A stretch of 64,000 nt of DNA from Bacillus spongiae (GCF_037120725.1 NZ_JBBAXC010000009.1:1-64000); one strand, 5' to 3'; positions 1 to 9,298 are shown, numbered from the stretch's first letter. Numbers and translations: made by a program. The notes: generated by a model not told the origin, from the letters alone.

Positions 1-194
1 GAGGTGAAAAGGATTATCCGGTATTAGCTCCGGTTTCCCGAAGTTATCCCAGTCTTATAGGTAGGTTGCCCACGTGTTACTCACCCGTCCGCCGCTGACG
101 TCAGGGGAGCAAGCTCCCCATCAGTCCGCTCGACTTGCATGTATTAGGCACGCCGCCAGCGTTCGTCCTGAGCCAGGATCAAACTCTCCATAAA
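1..194 (-). rRNA. 16S ribosomal RNA, 5' part (runs off the left edge)
   Basis: On the minus strand this reads the universal 16S start, GAGAGTTTGATCCTGGCTCA, then the conserved stretch through V1 to the GGGTGAGTAACACGTGGG block. Only about the first 190 nt are inside the window and the gene continues leftwards. The 5' end is placed at about 194 by comparison with the Bacillus mature end (TTTAT-GGAGAG). The sequence is of Bacillaceae/Bacillales type, but the fragment is too short to name a species. Confidence 0.97.
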
Positions 195-315
195 AGTAGT
201 TTGACTTGCTCATGTTTTGTGTAAGAACTAAGTTCTTACGTTTTAGAATTAACGTTGACGTTTCGTCTTTTCAGTTTTCAAAGTTCAATGTTTATCGCTC
301 CGAGGCGACTTTTAT

Positions 316-344
316 AATTTACCATACCCTCCAAAAGAAGTCAA
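316..344 (-). promoter_or_regulatory. rrn promoter
   Basis: On the minus strand TTGACT (339-344) and TAAATT (316-321) are separated by exactly 17 nt, about 120 nt upstream of the 16S 5' end. This is the expected place for a ribosomal RNA promoter. The leader between promoter and 16S contains a perfect palindrome, GTAAGAAC-TAA-GTTCTTAC (221-239), and a TTTGAAAACTGAA-like stretch typical of Bacillus rrn leaders. No other promoter was recognised in 345-531. Confidence 0.6.
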
Positions 345-537
345 TCATTATTTTGAAAAAGTTTTTTTAATCTCTTTCATTTTTTCATGGAATCTTTCGG
401 ACGAGTAATAATATATCACGAATATATGAACCTTGCAATAGTCTTTTTAATATTTTTTCATTACTATCTTTTCTATCATATTTTTTCAATCCCAGCATAA
501 CTCTAGTAAAAACCATATTATTGAAAGGAGATTGATG

Positions 538-717
538 ATGTTAACTCTGCTCGCTTTTTATATATCGTACATCTCGGCTATCTATTTATTTTGCTATTCT
601 TACATTGAAGCTCTAAGGATTTTCGATTCTACCGAAAAAGTCCATGGTGGAACATTTATTTTTTCGACCACTATGGCTGTGTCGTTTTCTTTCATGTGCT
701 ATTGGTTTCTTAATTAA
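538..717 (+). CDS. small hydrophobic membrane protein, unknown function
   Basis: I do not recognise this protein. It is about 59 residues with two hydrophobic stretches (roughly residues 1-22 and 40-58) around a short polar loop, so a two-pass membrane peptide is likely. Three start codons lie in a row (TTG 532, ATG 535, ATG 538). The last is chosen because GAAAGGAG (523-530) then sits 7 nt upstream. It is a lone gene, convergent with the acetyltransferase to its right, and no terminator is seen between them. The strong ribosome site is the main reason to accept it. Confidence 0.5.
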   Translation: MLTLLAFYISYISAIYLFCYSYIEALRIFDSTEKVHGGTFIFSTTMAVSFSFMCYWFLN

Positions 718-729
718 ATTGTCTATTAT

Positions 730-1248
730 TTAATCAATTGAGAGAACATTTTGCAACTGCTGCAGATCTTCCCACACGATTGCTGTTTCAATTAATAATT
801 TTCCACCTATTTCTACCTGCTTTTCTTTTATTAGATCTCCTTGAAGTTTTTTATAAAACTGAATAGAAGAGTTCTCATTTACCACCCATGTAAATAATGA
901 TTTGTACCCTTCGCTCAATAATATAGAAATAGCATAATGGAGAAGTTTCTGCCCTATTTTCTTTTTTTGATGAGTTTGTAATAAATAAATGGCATATAAT
1001 TCAGCATCAGCAATATTCGTCCTGCCCTTACCGAAACTAGCAAACCCTACTATTCTCCCTTCGCATTCTGCAACATAAGTATGGTGAGAATGTGCTAATA
1101 TGTTCCTCCACATTTTTATTTTATTATCCACATCTAAAGTGGATAAATATGACTGTGGCAATATTCCTTGATAAGTGGTTTGCCAACTTTCTACATGTAC
1201 TTTTGCAATACCCTCTCCATCACTAGACTGCGCCTTTCGAATAATCAT
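730..1248 (-). CDS. GNAT-family N-acetyltransferase
   Basis: This is a GCN5-related acetyltransferase of about 172 residues, which would transfer an acetyl group from acetyl-CoA to an unknown amine. The N-terminal IIRKAQSSDGEGIAKVHVES stretch and the acetyl-CoA loop QKKKIGQKLL followed by a helix are typical. The frame stays open upstream to 1302. The ATG at 1248 is preferred because AAAGGAGAG lies 5-6 nt before it on the minus strand. It overlaps the end of the upstream EamA exporter gene by 26 nt, which implies translational coupling and possibly a joint export/detoxification role (inference). The substrate is unknown. Confidence 0.85.
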   Translation of the reverse strand: MIIRKAQSSDGEGIAKVHVESWQTTYQGILPQSYLSTLDVDNKIKMWRNILAHSHHTYVAECEGRIVGFASFGKGRTNIADAELYAIYLLQTHQKKKIGQKLLHYAISILLSEGYKSLFTWVVNENSSIQFYKKLQGDLIKEKQVEIGGKLLIETAIVWEDLQQLQNVLSID

Positions 1249-2164
1249 CTTTCTCTCCTTTAGTAAATGAGGTTTCTCGTTTTTTCCTAGCTGTTCTTTC
1301 ATCTATTAAAAATATCGCTATTCCCAGTATGATAATTCCTCCACCAAGCACTTGATAGTATGATACAGTCTCAGCCAAGAAATAATAAGCTAACAAGGAA
1401 GCACCTACTGGTTCTAACAAAATGGCCATTGAAATCGTCGAGGTACTAATCCATTTTAACGACCAGTTAAAGAGGGTATGACCTAATAAAGTAGGGACGA
1501 TAGCTAAAAGCAAAAAATATACCCAATCTTCCTTAGGTAAGGAGATAAAATTCTCGCCCTTGATTAACACATAAAAAAATAAGACGACAGAACTAATACT
1601 ATAGACAACAAATGTATACGTTGTCAGGGATAGGCGCTTTCTAACATGTTGTCCAAATAACAAATACCCAGTGACAAGGGCACAAGCGAGTAAGGCTAAA
1701 ATATCCCCCCATAAAGCTAGACCACTAATTCTAAAGTCACCCCAACTAATTAAGATACTACCACTTATAGCAATACCACCTGCAACGATTGCTTTAAGAC
1801 TTATTGCCTCCTTAAAGAATAGATATGTTCCTGCAAATGCAAATAGTGGCTGCAGTGTAACAAGCACTGTAGAACTAGCTACAGAAGTATAATTTAGCGA
1901 TTCAAACCAAAGAATAAAATGAAATGCTAAAAAGATTCCCGATATTACAGAAAAGAGCCAATCTTTCTTGGTGATTAAGTTGAGTTCATGTCGGTATTTA
2001 AACAAAAAGACCGGAGACATTATTACAATCGTAAAAAACAGGCGATAAAAAGCAATAACCCCCGCTTCAGCAGAAGAAGCTTTCACTAATACTGCAGAAG
2101 TTGAGACCGCAATTACACCAACCCATAAAGCGATAATAGGGTTTACTTTCTTGTCTTCTCTCAT
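1223..2164 (-). CDS. EamA/DMT-family transporter (10 TM)
   Basis: About 313 residues arranged as ten hydrophobic segments in two repeated halves, the drug/metabolite transporter (EamA, RhaT-like) pattern. Examples are the first-half stretch VIAFYRLFFTIVIMSPVFLF and the second-half LLEPVGASLLAYYFLAE. Such proteins export amino acids, metabolites or drugs across the cytoplasmic membrane; the substrate cannot be read from sequence. An earlier ATG at 2182 exists, but the GGAGAGG just after it is the natural ribosome site for the ATG at 2164 (9 nt spacing), so 2164 is chosen. The 3' end overlaps the acetyltransferase gene. Confidence 0.88.
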   Translation of the reverse strand: MREDKKVNPIIALWVGVIAVSTSAVLVKASSAEAGVIAFYRLFFTIVIMSPVFLFKYRHELNLITKKDWLFSVISGIFLAFHFILWFESLNYTSVASSTVLVTLQPLFAFAGTYLFFKEAISLKAIVAGGIAISGSILISWGDFRISGLALWGDILALLACALVTGYLLFGQHVRKRLSLTTYTFVVYSISSVVLFFYVLIKGENFISLPKEDWVYFLLLAIVPTLLGHTLFNWSLKWISTSTISMAILLEPVGASLLAYYFLAETVSYYQVLGGGIIILGIAIFLIDERTARKKRETSFTKGEKDDYSKGAV

Positions 2165-2910
2165 AGACTTCAACCTCTCCATTTACAAATAATTATTTAG
2201 GGAATACACTTCTTCTAAATTTACACTATTCTGAACATAAAATTCAATATCTACTAATCTTCTTTGATCTAATTTACTTTACTACTTGTATAAATTAAAC
2301 ATTTTCACTATTTTGGGAACGGTCAAGGGAAGGATATTGTACTAATTATAGCTGCTTTGTTACTGAAAGCAGCGTTTTTCTAAGAGTAGCGCATAGTCGA
2401 GGAATTTGTGAATAGAGGATTTTTTACTGTACTACTAAATTGATTGTTTTGTACTGTTTGCACTTCTAACTTAGCTAATAACCAATTATCTTAAGTTCTA
2501 TCATTGGTGAACTATCGTCCTATTGATATATAATTACGCAACAGCATTTTTTATAGAAAATAATTGTTACATGTACAGCAATAATTATTTCCGAAGAAAA
2601 AACAAATATTTCCTATTTTCTCATGATCTATTGAAATGTAATGGTGACCATTGTGACATTCTTATGTACCTTATTAATCATCCTTCTTAGTAATTAAAGG
2701 AGAGTGATGATTACATAACCATTACATGAGATAAGCTTTTTAACTTCTACAGATAGAAATTTAACTCTTCTAACATACTCTATTATTTATTTTCACTCCT
2801 CTGTTATGAATAGCATAAAAACATACTAACAAAATTTGGATCATTATGGTGAGTATGTTTACGAACTAAACTATTCACAAGCCTATATCGTAAATATATT
2901 GTATTTACTT
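2165..2910. other. intergenic region without a recognisable gene
   Basis: This AT-rich stretch of about 750 nt has no convincing open frame on either strand. The only clear structure is the small hairpin with a T-run at 2351-2380. The left part should hold the promoter of the EamA-acetyltransferase operon, but no convincing -35/-10 pair was picked out. The region may be the remains of lost genes. Confidence 0.5.
2351..2380 (+). terminator. terminator-like hairpin without an upstream gene
   Basis: GCTGCTTT and AAAGCAGC pair around a 7-nt loop and are followed by GTTTTTC. This is the form of a rho-independent terminator for plus-strand transcription. No plus-strand gene lies directly upstream, so it may be a relic. 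Confidence 0.45.
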
Positions 2911-3213
2911 TCATGCACCGATTATATAGCTAAAGCTATTAGCCATTAACTGATTATGACTTCTTTGCGGAACCATATTCTCTATAAATTGAATTAAAAC
3001 AGACTCCAGCCTGTCTTCACGTCTAACAGCATGTAAATATTGAACAAATTCACATATTTTTTTCGTTTGGTACAAATTAATGTCATTGTCGTATTTTTTA
3101 AATATTTCAAACAATACTTTAAAATCGTCATCTGTATATGTATTATTTTTAACACTTGCTTTTAATTGGTCAATTTTATCTTGATCAAGATCTTGTAGCT
3201 TTATTTTTTCCAT
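2911..3213 (-). CDS. small acidic/charged protein, unknown function
   Basis: I do not recognise this 100-residue soluble protein. It looks mostly helical and is rich in Lys, Asp and Ile, with no signal peptide or membrane segment. A very good ribosome site, AGGAGG, lies 8 nt before the ATG, which supports a real and well-translated gene. It sits downstream of the pseudo-hydrolase/SARP regulator on the same strand, separated by a terminator (3289-3326), so it probably has its own promoter. It could be a target of that regulator, but this is only inference from position. Confidence 0.6.
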   Translation of the reverse strand: MEKIKLQDLDQDKIDQLKASVKNNTYTDDDFKVLFEIFKKYDNDINLYQTKKICEFVQYLHAVRREDRLESVLIQFIENMVPQRSHNQLMANSFSYIIGA

Positions 3214-3288
3214 ATTATACCTCCTGATTCACGTCATGAAATTAAAGTTACTCTCACCTTACTACATTGACCATTACACTAACATTAC

Positions 3289-3326
3289 AAAAACCTCATT
3301 CTATTCGAAAAAGAATGAGGTTTTTT
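3289..3326 (-). terminator. terminator of the regulator gene
   Basis: AAAAACCTCATTCT pairs with AGAATGAGGTTTTT around a short loop, with A/T runs on both sides, so it can act in both directions. It lies directly downstream of the minus-strand regulator gene ending at 3343. Confidence 0.8.
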
Positions 3327-3342
3327 AATTTTTTCACTTTCT

Positions 3343-4938
3343 TCACATTTTATTTACATTTTCTTTATCTAATAAAAGAGCTTTCCTTTTCTCTTCATAA
3401 AATTCCGCTTCAATATCTTTTTTTTCTTTTTGTAATAAATATATCATTTGATCAAAATACAATTCTTCCGCAGGATGATATTTAATAAGCGTTTTTAATA
3501 TATCAATAGATTGATCAGTAGTTAGGTTACAATCCAATAATTCTTCACAGAGTTCAATAACTCTACTCTCAAGTTTTGTACGAAGCTCTAATGCCCATTC
3601 ATCATATAAACTAGGAAACAGTGAATCTGGTAGAAGGTGTAACTCCTCAATAATTTCATTAACGTGCTGTTGAATATTTTCAAATTCATCAACTTTACGA
3701 AACCAATTTAACCACTGTACATAATCTACTTTTGTTCGTACTGCTAAAGAAATTCCTTCACGTTCAATCATTAAATATTGATCAACCTCATTACCTGTAT
3801 GCTCCTCTAGTATCGCCTTAATATGATTCAAGGAAACTCGAAGCTGATTTCTAGCTTTATTTAATTCTAAACCAGGCCAAAAAATATCGAATAATTGGTC
3901 TCTTGTCACATTTTTATGAAGAGCTATATAGCTAAAGATTTGTTTTGCTTTCCTTTGATTCCATTTCCCCATAACATATTGACCATTTATCTTCACCGAG
4001 AATGTCGATACGAAAGAAACCTGTATGACATTTTTACTAAGAAGCTGATGAATACCTGCATCAACGATACTCTCCAAATCTTTAGCAATTTTTTCACCAA
4101 ATTCTGATTTGGGCAGTGAAATATATTGTTTCTGTGTTACTTTATGAATAAAATCACGAATCCAATGAGCGAGAAGCACACTTTGATCCATCATAATCGC
4201 GCTTGAAGCATTAGGAACAATTAAAAATCGATCATCTGTTAAATACTTTATGTCTAATAAGTGCAACTTTGGTGGATAAAGTGGATCATATTCACCAACT
4301 ACATTAAAAATTGGAACAGAAATGCTTTTAAATTTTTTCGAAGAATAACTTAATACACTTTCCCCACATAATCGATAAAATTGTAAATAATCATTTTCAT
4401 TAACTACTTTGAGCATATTCACAACTTTTTTTATGTTTCTCTCATCTTTATAATAAAAAAGATTTGGGATAATGCTGTTTATAAATTCTTTCTTTCCTTG
4501 TTTAAAAGCTCTAACCCGTTTGTAAAATTCCCTTTCACCTAGATCATGTGGGTAAAAAATGGGCGTTGAAACTAAGGTAAGTGACTGGATGTACGGTTTA
4601 TTTACTGTAGCCAGTTCAATACCGAAATTGCCTCCTCCACCGTATCCTACAAAATGTACGCGTTGTAATTGCAATTTATTTAAAATAGCCTCTAATTCTT
4701 CAGTTAAAAAATCCCATGTCCATTTCTCTTGCCCATGTTCTTTTTGGTTTGTACCGTGTCCAGGAAGATTATATCTAAGCACATGATAGTTAGGCAGTAA
4801 ATACTCAATAATGGGCTCCCAAATATTCATATCCACTCCCAAGCCATGAACTAATAAAATGGTTTCAGCATGATCTGCATTACATTCATGAAATTGATAG
4901 TGTATCGGTTGACTATTATCTAGCAACATAATTGGCAT
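3343..4938 (-). CDS. alpha/beta-hydrolase-like domain fused to SARP/BTAD transcriptional regulator
   Basis: This is a 531-residue fusion. Residues 1-265 have an alpha/beta-hydrolase fold with the oxyanion HGLG motif (31-34), a LPGHG turn (58-62) and the acid-loop GEYDPLYPP (215-223). The nucleophile elbow reads GYGGG (98-102), with Gly100 where Ser belongs. The region where the catalytic His is expected reads VPNASSA (241-247). Both residues are therefore lost and the domain is probably a sensor, not an enzyme (inference). Residues 307-380 form an OmpR/SARP-type winged helix (LFDIFWPGLELNKARNQLRV), and the rest is a helical BTAD-like domain. AGGAGAG precedes the ATG. The gene is divergent from the CBO0543 gene and may control it and/or the small gene downstream. 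Confidence 0.85.
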   Translation of the reverse strand: MPIMLLDNSQPIHYQFHECNADHAETILLVHGLGVDMNIWEPIIEYLLPNYHVLRYNLPGHGTNQKEHGQEKWTWDFLTEELEAILNKLQLQRVHFVGYGGGGNFGIELATVNKPYIQSLTLVSTPIFYPHDLGEREFYKRVRAFKQGKKEFINSIIPNLFYYKDERNIKKVVNMLKVVNENDYLQFYRLCGESVLSYSSKKFKSISVPIFNVVGEYDPLYPPKLHLLDIKYLTDDRFLIVPNASSAIMMDQSVLLAHWIRDFIHKVTQKQYISLPKSEFGEKIAKDLESIVDAGIHQLLSKNVIQVSFVSTFSVKINGQYVMGKWNQRKAKQIFSYIALHKNVTRDQLFDIFWPGLELNKARNQLRVSLNHIKAILEEHTGNEVDQYLMIEREGISLAVRTKVDYVQWLNWFRKVDEFENIQQHVNEIIEELHLLPDSLFPSLYDEWALELRTKLESRVIELCEELLDCNLTTDQSIDILKTLIKYHPAEELYFDQMIYLLQKEKKDIEAEFYEEKRKALLLDKENVNKM

Positions 4939-5134
4939 ACTAATCTCTCCTACAAAAAATCCCTATTTTCAATAATAGCTTTTCTTACTAGGAAATAACA
5001 GAAAAATTTTACAATATATACTCCATTTTTATTTTACCGTTTGTTATATGAAGTTGTAATGATTTATTGCCAAATTGGTGATAAATAGTAAAGATATTCA
5101 TCGAACACCGTTACCTTAGTGGAAGGAGAGAATT

Positions 5135-5695
5135 ATGGAACAACAGGCTGACTACGAAAAGCTGTTACTTGATACTTATAAATCTATGGAAAACACATAC
5201 GTTTTAATAAAAGAAGGGTGGTACGGGTACGTCCTTTTCACTCCAATGTGGTGGCTATTAATTTTCCTTACTTTTGCTCCATGGATTATTTGGTATTTTT
5301 TTAAACCTAAAAGAAGTGCTGCTCGATTATTATTTGGTGTTTTCTTCGTTACACTCATTTCAATTATTTTGGATTCCATTGGGATTTTGACAGGGGCTTG
5401 GTATTACCGTTATAAGTTTGCTCCATTTACGCCGGAATTTATTCCATGGGATATTACAATTATACCAGTCAGCTTGCTCTTTACTCTTCAAATAAAGCCA
5501 AAAGCAAACCCATTAATTAAAGGGGTCATATGGGGGGGAAGTGCAGCATTTATCGGAGAACCATTATTAGAGTTTATTGGATTTTATGAGCCTGTTTACT
5601 GGAGAAGCGGATATTCCTTTTGGGTATATATTCTACTTTTTCTAATTGCCTATTTCTTCTCTACAAAAATTAATAGCTTTGAAAAGCTTAATTAA
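5135..5695 (+). CDS. CBO0543-type membrane protein
   Basis: This is a 186-residue integral membrane protein with five or six hydrophobic segments separated by short loops. The pattern (FFKPKRSAARLLFGV, a conserved Trp/Tyr-rich GAWYYRYKF stretch, then WDITIIPVSLLFTLQ) matches what I remember of the CBO0543 family of Bacillus and Clostridium. The function of that family is unknown. GGAAGGAGAG precedes the ATG. It is divergent from the pseudo-hydrolase/SARP regulator gene and has its own terminator, so it is a single-gene unit and a natural candidate target of that regulator (inference). Confidence 0.7.
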   Translation: MEQQADYEKLLLDTYKSMENTYVLIKEGWYGYVLFTPMWWLLIFLTFAPWIIWYFFKPKRSAARLLFGVFFVTLISIILDSIGILTGAWYYRYKFAPFTPEFIPWDITIIPVSLLFTLQIKPKANPLIKGVIWGGSAAFIGEPLLEFIGFYEPVYWRSGYSFWVYILLFLIAYFFSTKINSFEKLN

Positions 5696-5710
5696 ATACA
5701 ATCATACAGA

Positions 5711-5752
5711 ATCCCCCCAATAGTCAGTTTGATATTGAGGGGGTATTCTTTT
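5711..5752 (+). terminator. terminator after the CBO0543-type gene
   Basis: ATCCCCCCAATA and TATTGAGGGGGTAT pair around about 9 nt and are followed by TCTTTTC on the plus strand. It also lies just past the 3' end of the leftward lasso operon and may block transcription from both sides. Confidence 0.75.
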
Positions 5753-5815
5753 CAAGACCTTTCTCCATGCCTAAAAGGTGCATATAAAGAAACACACTTC
5801 TATAAATTGAAGTAC

Positions 5816-7615
5816 TTAAACTGTGATACCCGTTTGTTTTTCAAGCAAATTACTAAACAAACTTCTTTTTGCTTTTGCCAATTGAGAAAATCCTCCTATT
5901 TGAACAATCTTCCCTTTATCTAAAACAACTACTTGGTCTGCATTTCGAATAGTAGATAAACGATGAGCAATGACAATAACCGTCATTTTCCCCTTCAATT
6001 TTTCAACTGCTTCTTGAATTTTTGCTTCATTTTCACTATCAAGTGCACTTGTTGCTTCATCTAGTATCAAAATAGACGGTTTTTTTAATATTGCTCTTGC
6101 TAAGACTAGCCTTTGCCTTTCTCCACCTGATAGTTTTATTCCTCTATCACCAATTACGGTATCTATACCGTTAGAAAGTCCCTTAACAAAATCAGCAGCA
6201 GCTGAGAAGTGCAAAGCCTCCCAAAGTTCGTCCTCACTTGCATTCGGCTCAAGCATAAGCAAATTATCACGGATGGATGCATTAAATAAAAAAGGATCCT
6301 GTGGAACATAACTGACTGCTTTCCTTAGTGAAACTAATTTTTCGTCCGTTAGTAAGGTACCGTCTATAAACACTTTCCCTTCTTCAGGCCGATTAAGCCC
6401 CATTAAAATATCAATTAATGTGCTTTTCCCCGCGCCCGAAGGACCTACAATAGCAGTCATTGCATTAGCTGGAAATTTTACATTTGAATTCTTAATAGCA
6501 TACTTGGAATCATCTATATTATAACGGAAATTTACATTTATTAACTCAATATTATCCGAAACAGCTAATGGCATTACTTTATCTGTACCTTGCTTCAGCG
6601 GAAATTCATTTGCCTTCCTACATTGATGAAGAAGGTCCTCGATAATGACCAAAGCAGGTATAGTGGTAGCAAGTTGTTCCATATTCGCTTGAATACTTGT
6701 AAATCTAGGCCAGAGTCGAGAAAAAATAATAATGATTAAAAACAATTGTTCAGGTTGACTGCGAAACATATTAATAGATAAAAAAATAAAAACGGCTATA
6801 ATGACAGCTGACGAACACTTATATAAAAGCTGTGAGTTTGTTTTAACTCTTACTAATTCACTTTGTTCTTTTACAATTTCTTCACTCAATCCTTTTAACC
6901 ATCGGCTTCTTGAACTCTCTAAAGAATTACTTTTAATATCTTTAATGCCGTTAAAACTATCCGTTATACCAGCTAAATACTCTCTGCCAATTTTAGAAGT
7001 TTGACTCCCTATACTTTTTGATTTTTTTATAAAATTTCTAGATAAGAAAGCTAAAACGACTCCAGAAAATAATACTAATATCGTCAAGGACGGTGATAAC
7101 CAAAAAGCAATGCCAAGCTGAATAATGGTAAAAATAATAGATGTCAGTAATTGTAGGAACATACTCGTCCCCCCATTCACTCGACCTATTTCAGTCGTAA
7201 GTGAGGTGATGAGATCCGATTTCCGATGCTTTAAGAAGAAGTGCCAGTTTGACTGTAATACATCACGGAACGCTTCCATTCTTAAATGGTTTATAAACCC
7301 GACTTGGATTTTCACGTTCCTTCTAGTAATATTTCGTTGCAACATGGCTTGTCCTGCAACAATAAAAAAATAAATCGTTAGTATAAAAATTAATGAGTAA
7401 GATGGCGGTATTTTTGTGATAAAACTCAATAACTCGGAGAGGGCTGAAATGTCCGAATCCGTTGGCATAAGCCCACTAACACTTAACATTGGAATTAGCA
7501 GTAGAATACCAACTCCTTCTAGCATACTGATTAAAACCATGCCTAACAGATTGATAATCAATATTTTCCCTGAAAAAGAGTATAACCTTTTAGTGAAGTA
7601 TAGTAAGGATTTCAT
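5816..7615 (-). CDS. lasso peptide ABC exporter (D protein)
   Basis: A 599-residue half-transporter with fused domains. The N-terminal half has about six membrane segments. The C-terminal ATPase has Walker A GPSGAGKST (391-399), Q-loop PQDPF, signature LSGGERQR (495-502), Walker B ILILDEA (515-521) and switch His IAHRL. There is no N-terminal C39 peptidase domain, so leader removal is done elsewhere (the B2 protein). It would export the mature lasso peptide as a dimer and provide self-immunity, the usual role of lasso D proteins. The ATG follows the stop codon of the nucleotidyltransferase gene directly, with AGGGGGA as ribosome site. It is the last gene of the operon. Confidence 0.93.
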   Translation of the reverse strand: MKSLLYFTKRLYSFSGKILIINLLGMVLISMLEGVGILLLIPMLSVSGLMPTDSDISALSELLSFITKIPPSYSLIFILTIYFFIVAGQAMLQRNITRRNVKIQVGFINHLRMEAFRDVLQSNWHFFLKHRKSDLITSLTTEIGRVNGGTSMFLQLLTSIIFTIIQLGIAFWLSPSLTILVLFSGVVLAFLSRNFIKKSKSIGSQTSKIGREYLAGITDSFNGIKDIKSNSLESSRSRWLKGLSEEIVKEQSELVRVKTNSQLLYKCSSAVIIAVFIFLSINMFRSQPEQLFLIIIIFSRLWPRFTSIQANMEQLATTIPALVIIEDLLHQCRKANEFPLKQGTDKVMPLAVSDNIELINVNFRYNIDDSKYAIKNSNVKFPANAMTAIVGPSGAGKSTLIDILMGLNRPEEGKVFIDGTLLTDEKLVSLRKAVSYVPQDPFLFNASIRDNLLMLEPNASEDELWEALHFSAAADFVKGLSNGIDTVIGDRGIKLSGGERQRLVLARAILKKPSILILDEATSALDSENEAKIQEAVEKLKGKMTVIVIAHRLSTIRNADQVVVLDKGKIVQIGGFSQLAKAKRSLFSNLLEKQTGITV

Positions 7616-8818
7616 TTATATCCCCCTATTTAAAGCATGAAGTTTCTTCGTCTTCCTCCAAAACCAGAGAAATGGTCGCAAAGGAAAATACAAAAAATGG
7701 AGGCTTTTCGGTAAAGGTAATGTGTCAGCATCATCGGAATATGGAAATAAAAAACTTAAAATAAATAAAGTCTTTTGTCTAAATGTTTTTAATAAAAATA
7801 AATAACGTTTATGATATTTTGCTACTTCTTCAGGTAAAGGTTCGGTATGTAAATTGACCATATTCTCAAAATAAAATACAGTATTTTGACTTAATTCAAC
7901 GGCTTTTCTACTTTTTATTAGCGGATCCATTTCTTTATTTAATTCCGTTCCAAAAAGATTGGCTGATAGTAATAATGCTTGGCCAACTATTTGATAAGAA
8001 TAGTATTTTTTTGAAAGTTTAAAAATAAGGGTCCAATCCAGCTCTTCAGATTGATTTTGAAATAATTGATGTATATCAACGACCCACCTTAATCGAGACC
8101 AACCATGTCTAGCTCCATGTGAGATAAGGAATAATAATAAATCCTCTCTTCCAAGATAATAGCTTGGAGATGGTGTAATATTACTAACTCTCTTCCTATT
8201 CCACAAATCATTAAAATTCGGTTCAGGTCCAGGACCAGGATTTAATCTCCAATGCACTTCAAGTTTCACGCGTTTTTCAGGATGAAAATAAGCAACGTGA
8301 TGATGTCTCCATTTCCAATCACTTAATACTGTTGAAATGTAATCATCTTTCACATACCCACAATCTACTAATAAATCATGGACTCGATCTAATTCGTCTA
8401 TTGGGATTAGGACATCGATATCACTAGAAGTTCGGCGAGAAATATCTCCGTAAAGGTCATCAGCTAAAACAGGGCCTTTTAAAAATAGCATTCTTACATT
8501 CTCTTTTAGCAGAAGGCTATTTAAACTCTCCATTTCATGAGTAAGGTGTAGCATTTTTATCGTGTTTTTTTGGTATGCTTTCTTCAATCGGTTGATAATT
8601 TGAGACGGAATTTGAATTTGCTGATTTTCGTCTGCCTTTAAGAAAATCTGTGGATAAATACGGTGATGCTTTGCGAGGCTTAAAAATGTTTCCCAATCAA
8701 TACTACGATCAGACTTATAAGAAGAAGGAGTATGACCATTATCAAATTTTAATATTTCTATAAGCAATTTCAATTCTTGTTTTACATTGTTTAAATCAAG
8801 CCTCAACTTGTTTTCCAT
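7616..8818 (-). CDS. nucleotidyltransferase-family protein of lasso cluster (N protein)
   Basis: A 400-residue soluble protein with the nucleotidyltransferase signature: GDISRRTSSDIDVLIP (about residues 126-141) carries the DxD pair that binds metal and nucleotide. The later basic, aromatic region is typical of the large PF14907-like group. In the pseudomycoidin lasso system a homologous N protein is reported to add a sugar to the peptide once its C-terminal Ser has been phosphorylated. The same job is inferred here because a kinase gene and a precursor ending in Ser are present. It is directly followed by the exporter gene (0 nt gap) and preceded by B2 (19 nt gap). Confidence 0.85.
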   Translation of the reverse strand: MENKLRLDLNNVKQELKLLIEILKFDNGHTPSSYKSDRSIDWETFLSLAKHHRIYPQIFLKADENQQIQIPSQIINRLKKAYQKNTIKMLHLTHEMESLNSLLLKENVRMLFLKGPVLADDLYGDISRRTSSDIDVLIPIDELDRVHDLLVDCGYVKDDYISTVLSDWKWRHHHVAYFHPEKRVKLEVHWRLNPGPGPEPNFNDLWNRKRVSNITPSPSYYLGREDLLLFLISHGARHGWSRLRWVVDIHQLFQNQSEELDWTLIFKLSKKYYSYQIVGQALLLSANLFGTELNKEMDPLIKSRKAVELSQNTVFYFENMVNLHTEPLPEEVAKYHKRYLFLLKTFRQKTLFILSFLFPYSDDADTLPLPKSLHFLYFPLRPFLWFWRKTKKLHALNRGI

Positions 8819-8837
8819 TAACCTTCACCTTCAATCT

Positions 8838-9281
8838 TTAATGAGCTTTATTCTGGAATGTTCCGACGACTGTAAATCGTTTCATCTCTTCATAGCCAGT
8901 AATATAAATGGATCCACTTCTTAACCAAGCATGCGCAATCATTTTTCCTTCTTCGTCTTTTGCTGTACCTAAATATAAGGTAGTTTCTATTTTTCTTCTC
9001 TTCATCATCTTCATTCCAGCAATAGCCTTCACTAAACATTGACTTTCCCAGAAAGTATAACGACTCATTATATGAATAGCTTGAGAGACTTGCTTTGCTT
9101 TTTTCACATTCACCCCTTCTAGTTCAAAAGGTGACTCTTTCATATGACGACCAAATGAAGGAGCTACTTTTTTAAATGGTAACTCTTTCATAATTCTACC
9201 CAACGCCAAATAGAAGAAAGCTTCAATAAAAATCCATTTTGTTTTATTATTTAAAGATAAAAACAATGCTATTTTTTTCAT
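8838..9281 (-). CDS. lasso peptide leader peptidase (B2, transglutaminase-like)
   Basis: A 147-residue protein of the lasso B2 family (PF13471-type), the cysteine protease that cuts the leader from the precursor. Cys82 in ESQCLVKA and His117 in IAHAWLRSG are the visible catalytic pair. The third (Asp) residue is less obvious because the usual acidic position after HAW is changed here. Its N-terminus is helical and basic. AGGTGAAA precedes the ATG, and it starts 17 nt after the B1 gene. In this split system B2 works with the separate RRE protein B1, which hands it the leader. Confidence 0.9.
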   Translation of the reverse strand: MKKIALFLSLNNKTKWIFIEAFFYLALGRIMKELPFKKVAPSFGRHMKESPFELEGVNVKKAKQVSQAIHIMSRYTFWESQCLVKAIAGMKMMKRRKIETTLYLGTAKDEEGKMIAHAWLRSGSIYITGYEEMKRFTVVGTFQNKAH

Positions 9282-9298
9282 GTACTTTTCACCTAACG

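Noticed and set aside
221..239. Perfect palindrome GTAAGAAC-TAA-GTTCTTAC as an operator
   Set aside because: It lies in the 16S leader, where paired segments for rRNA processing are expected.
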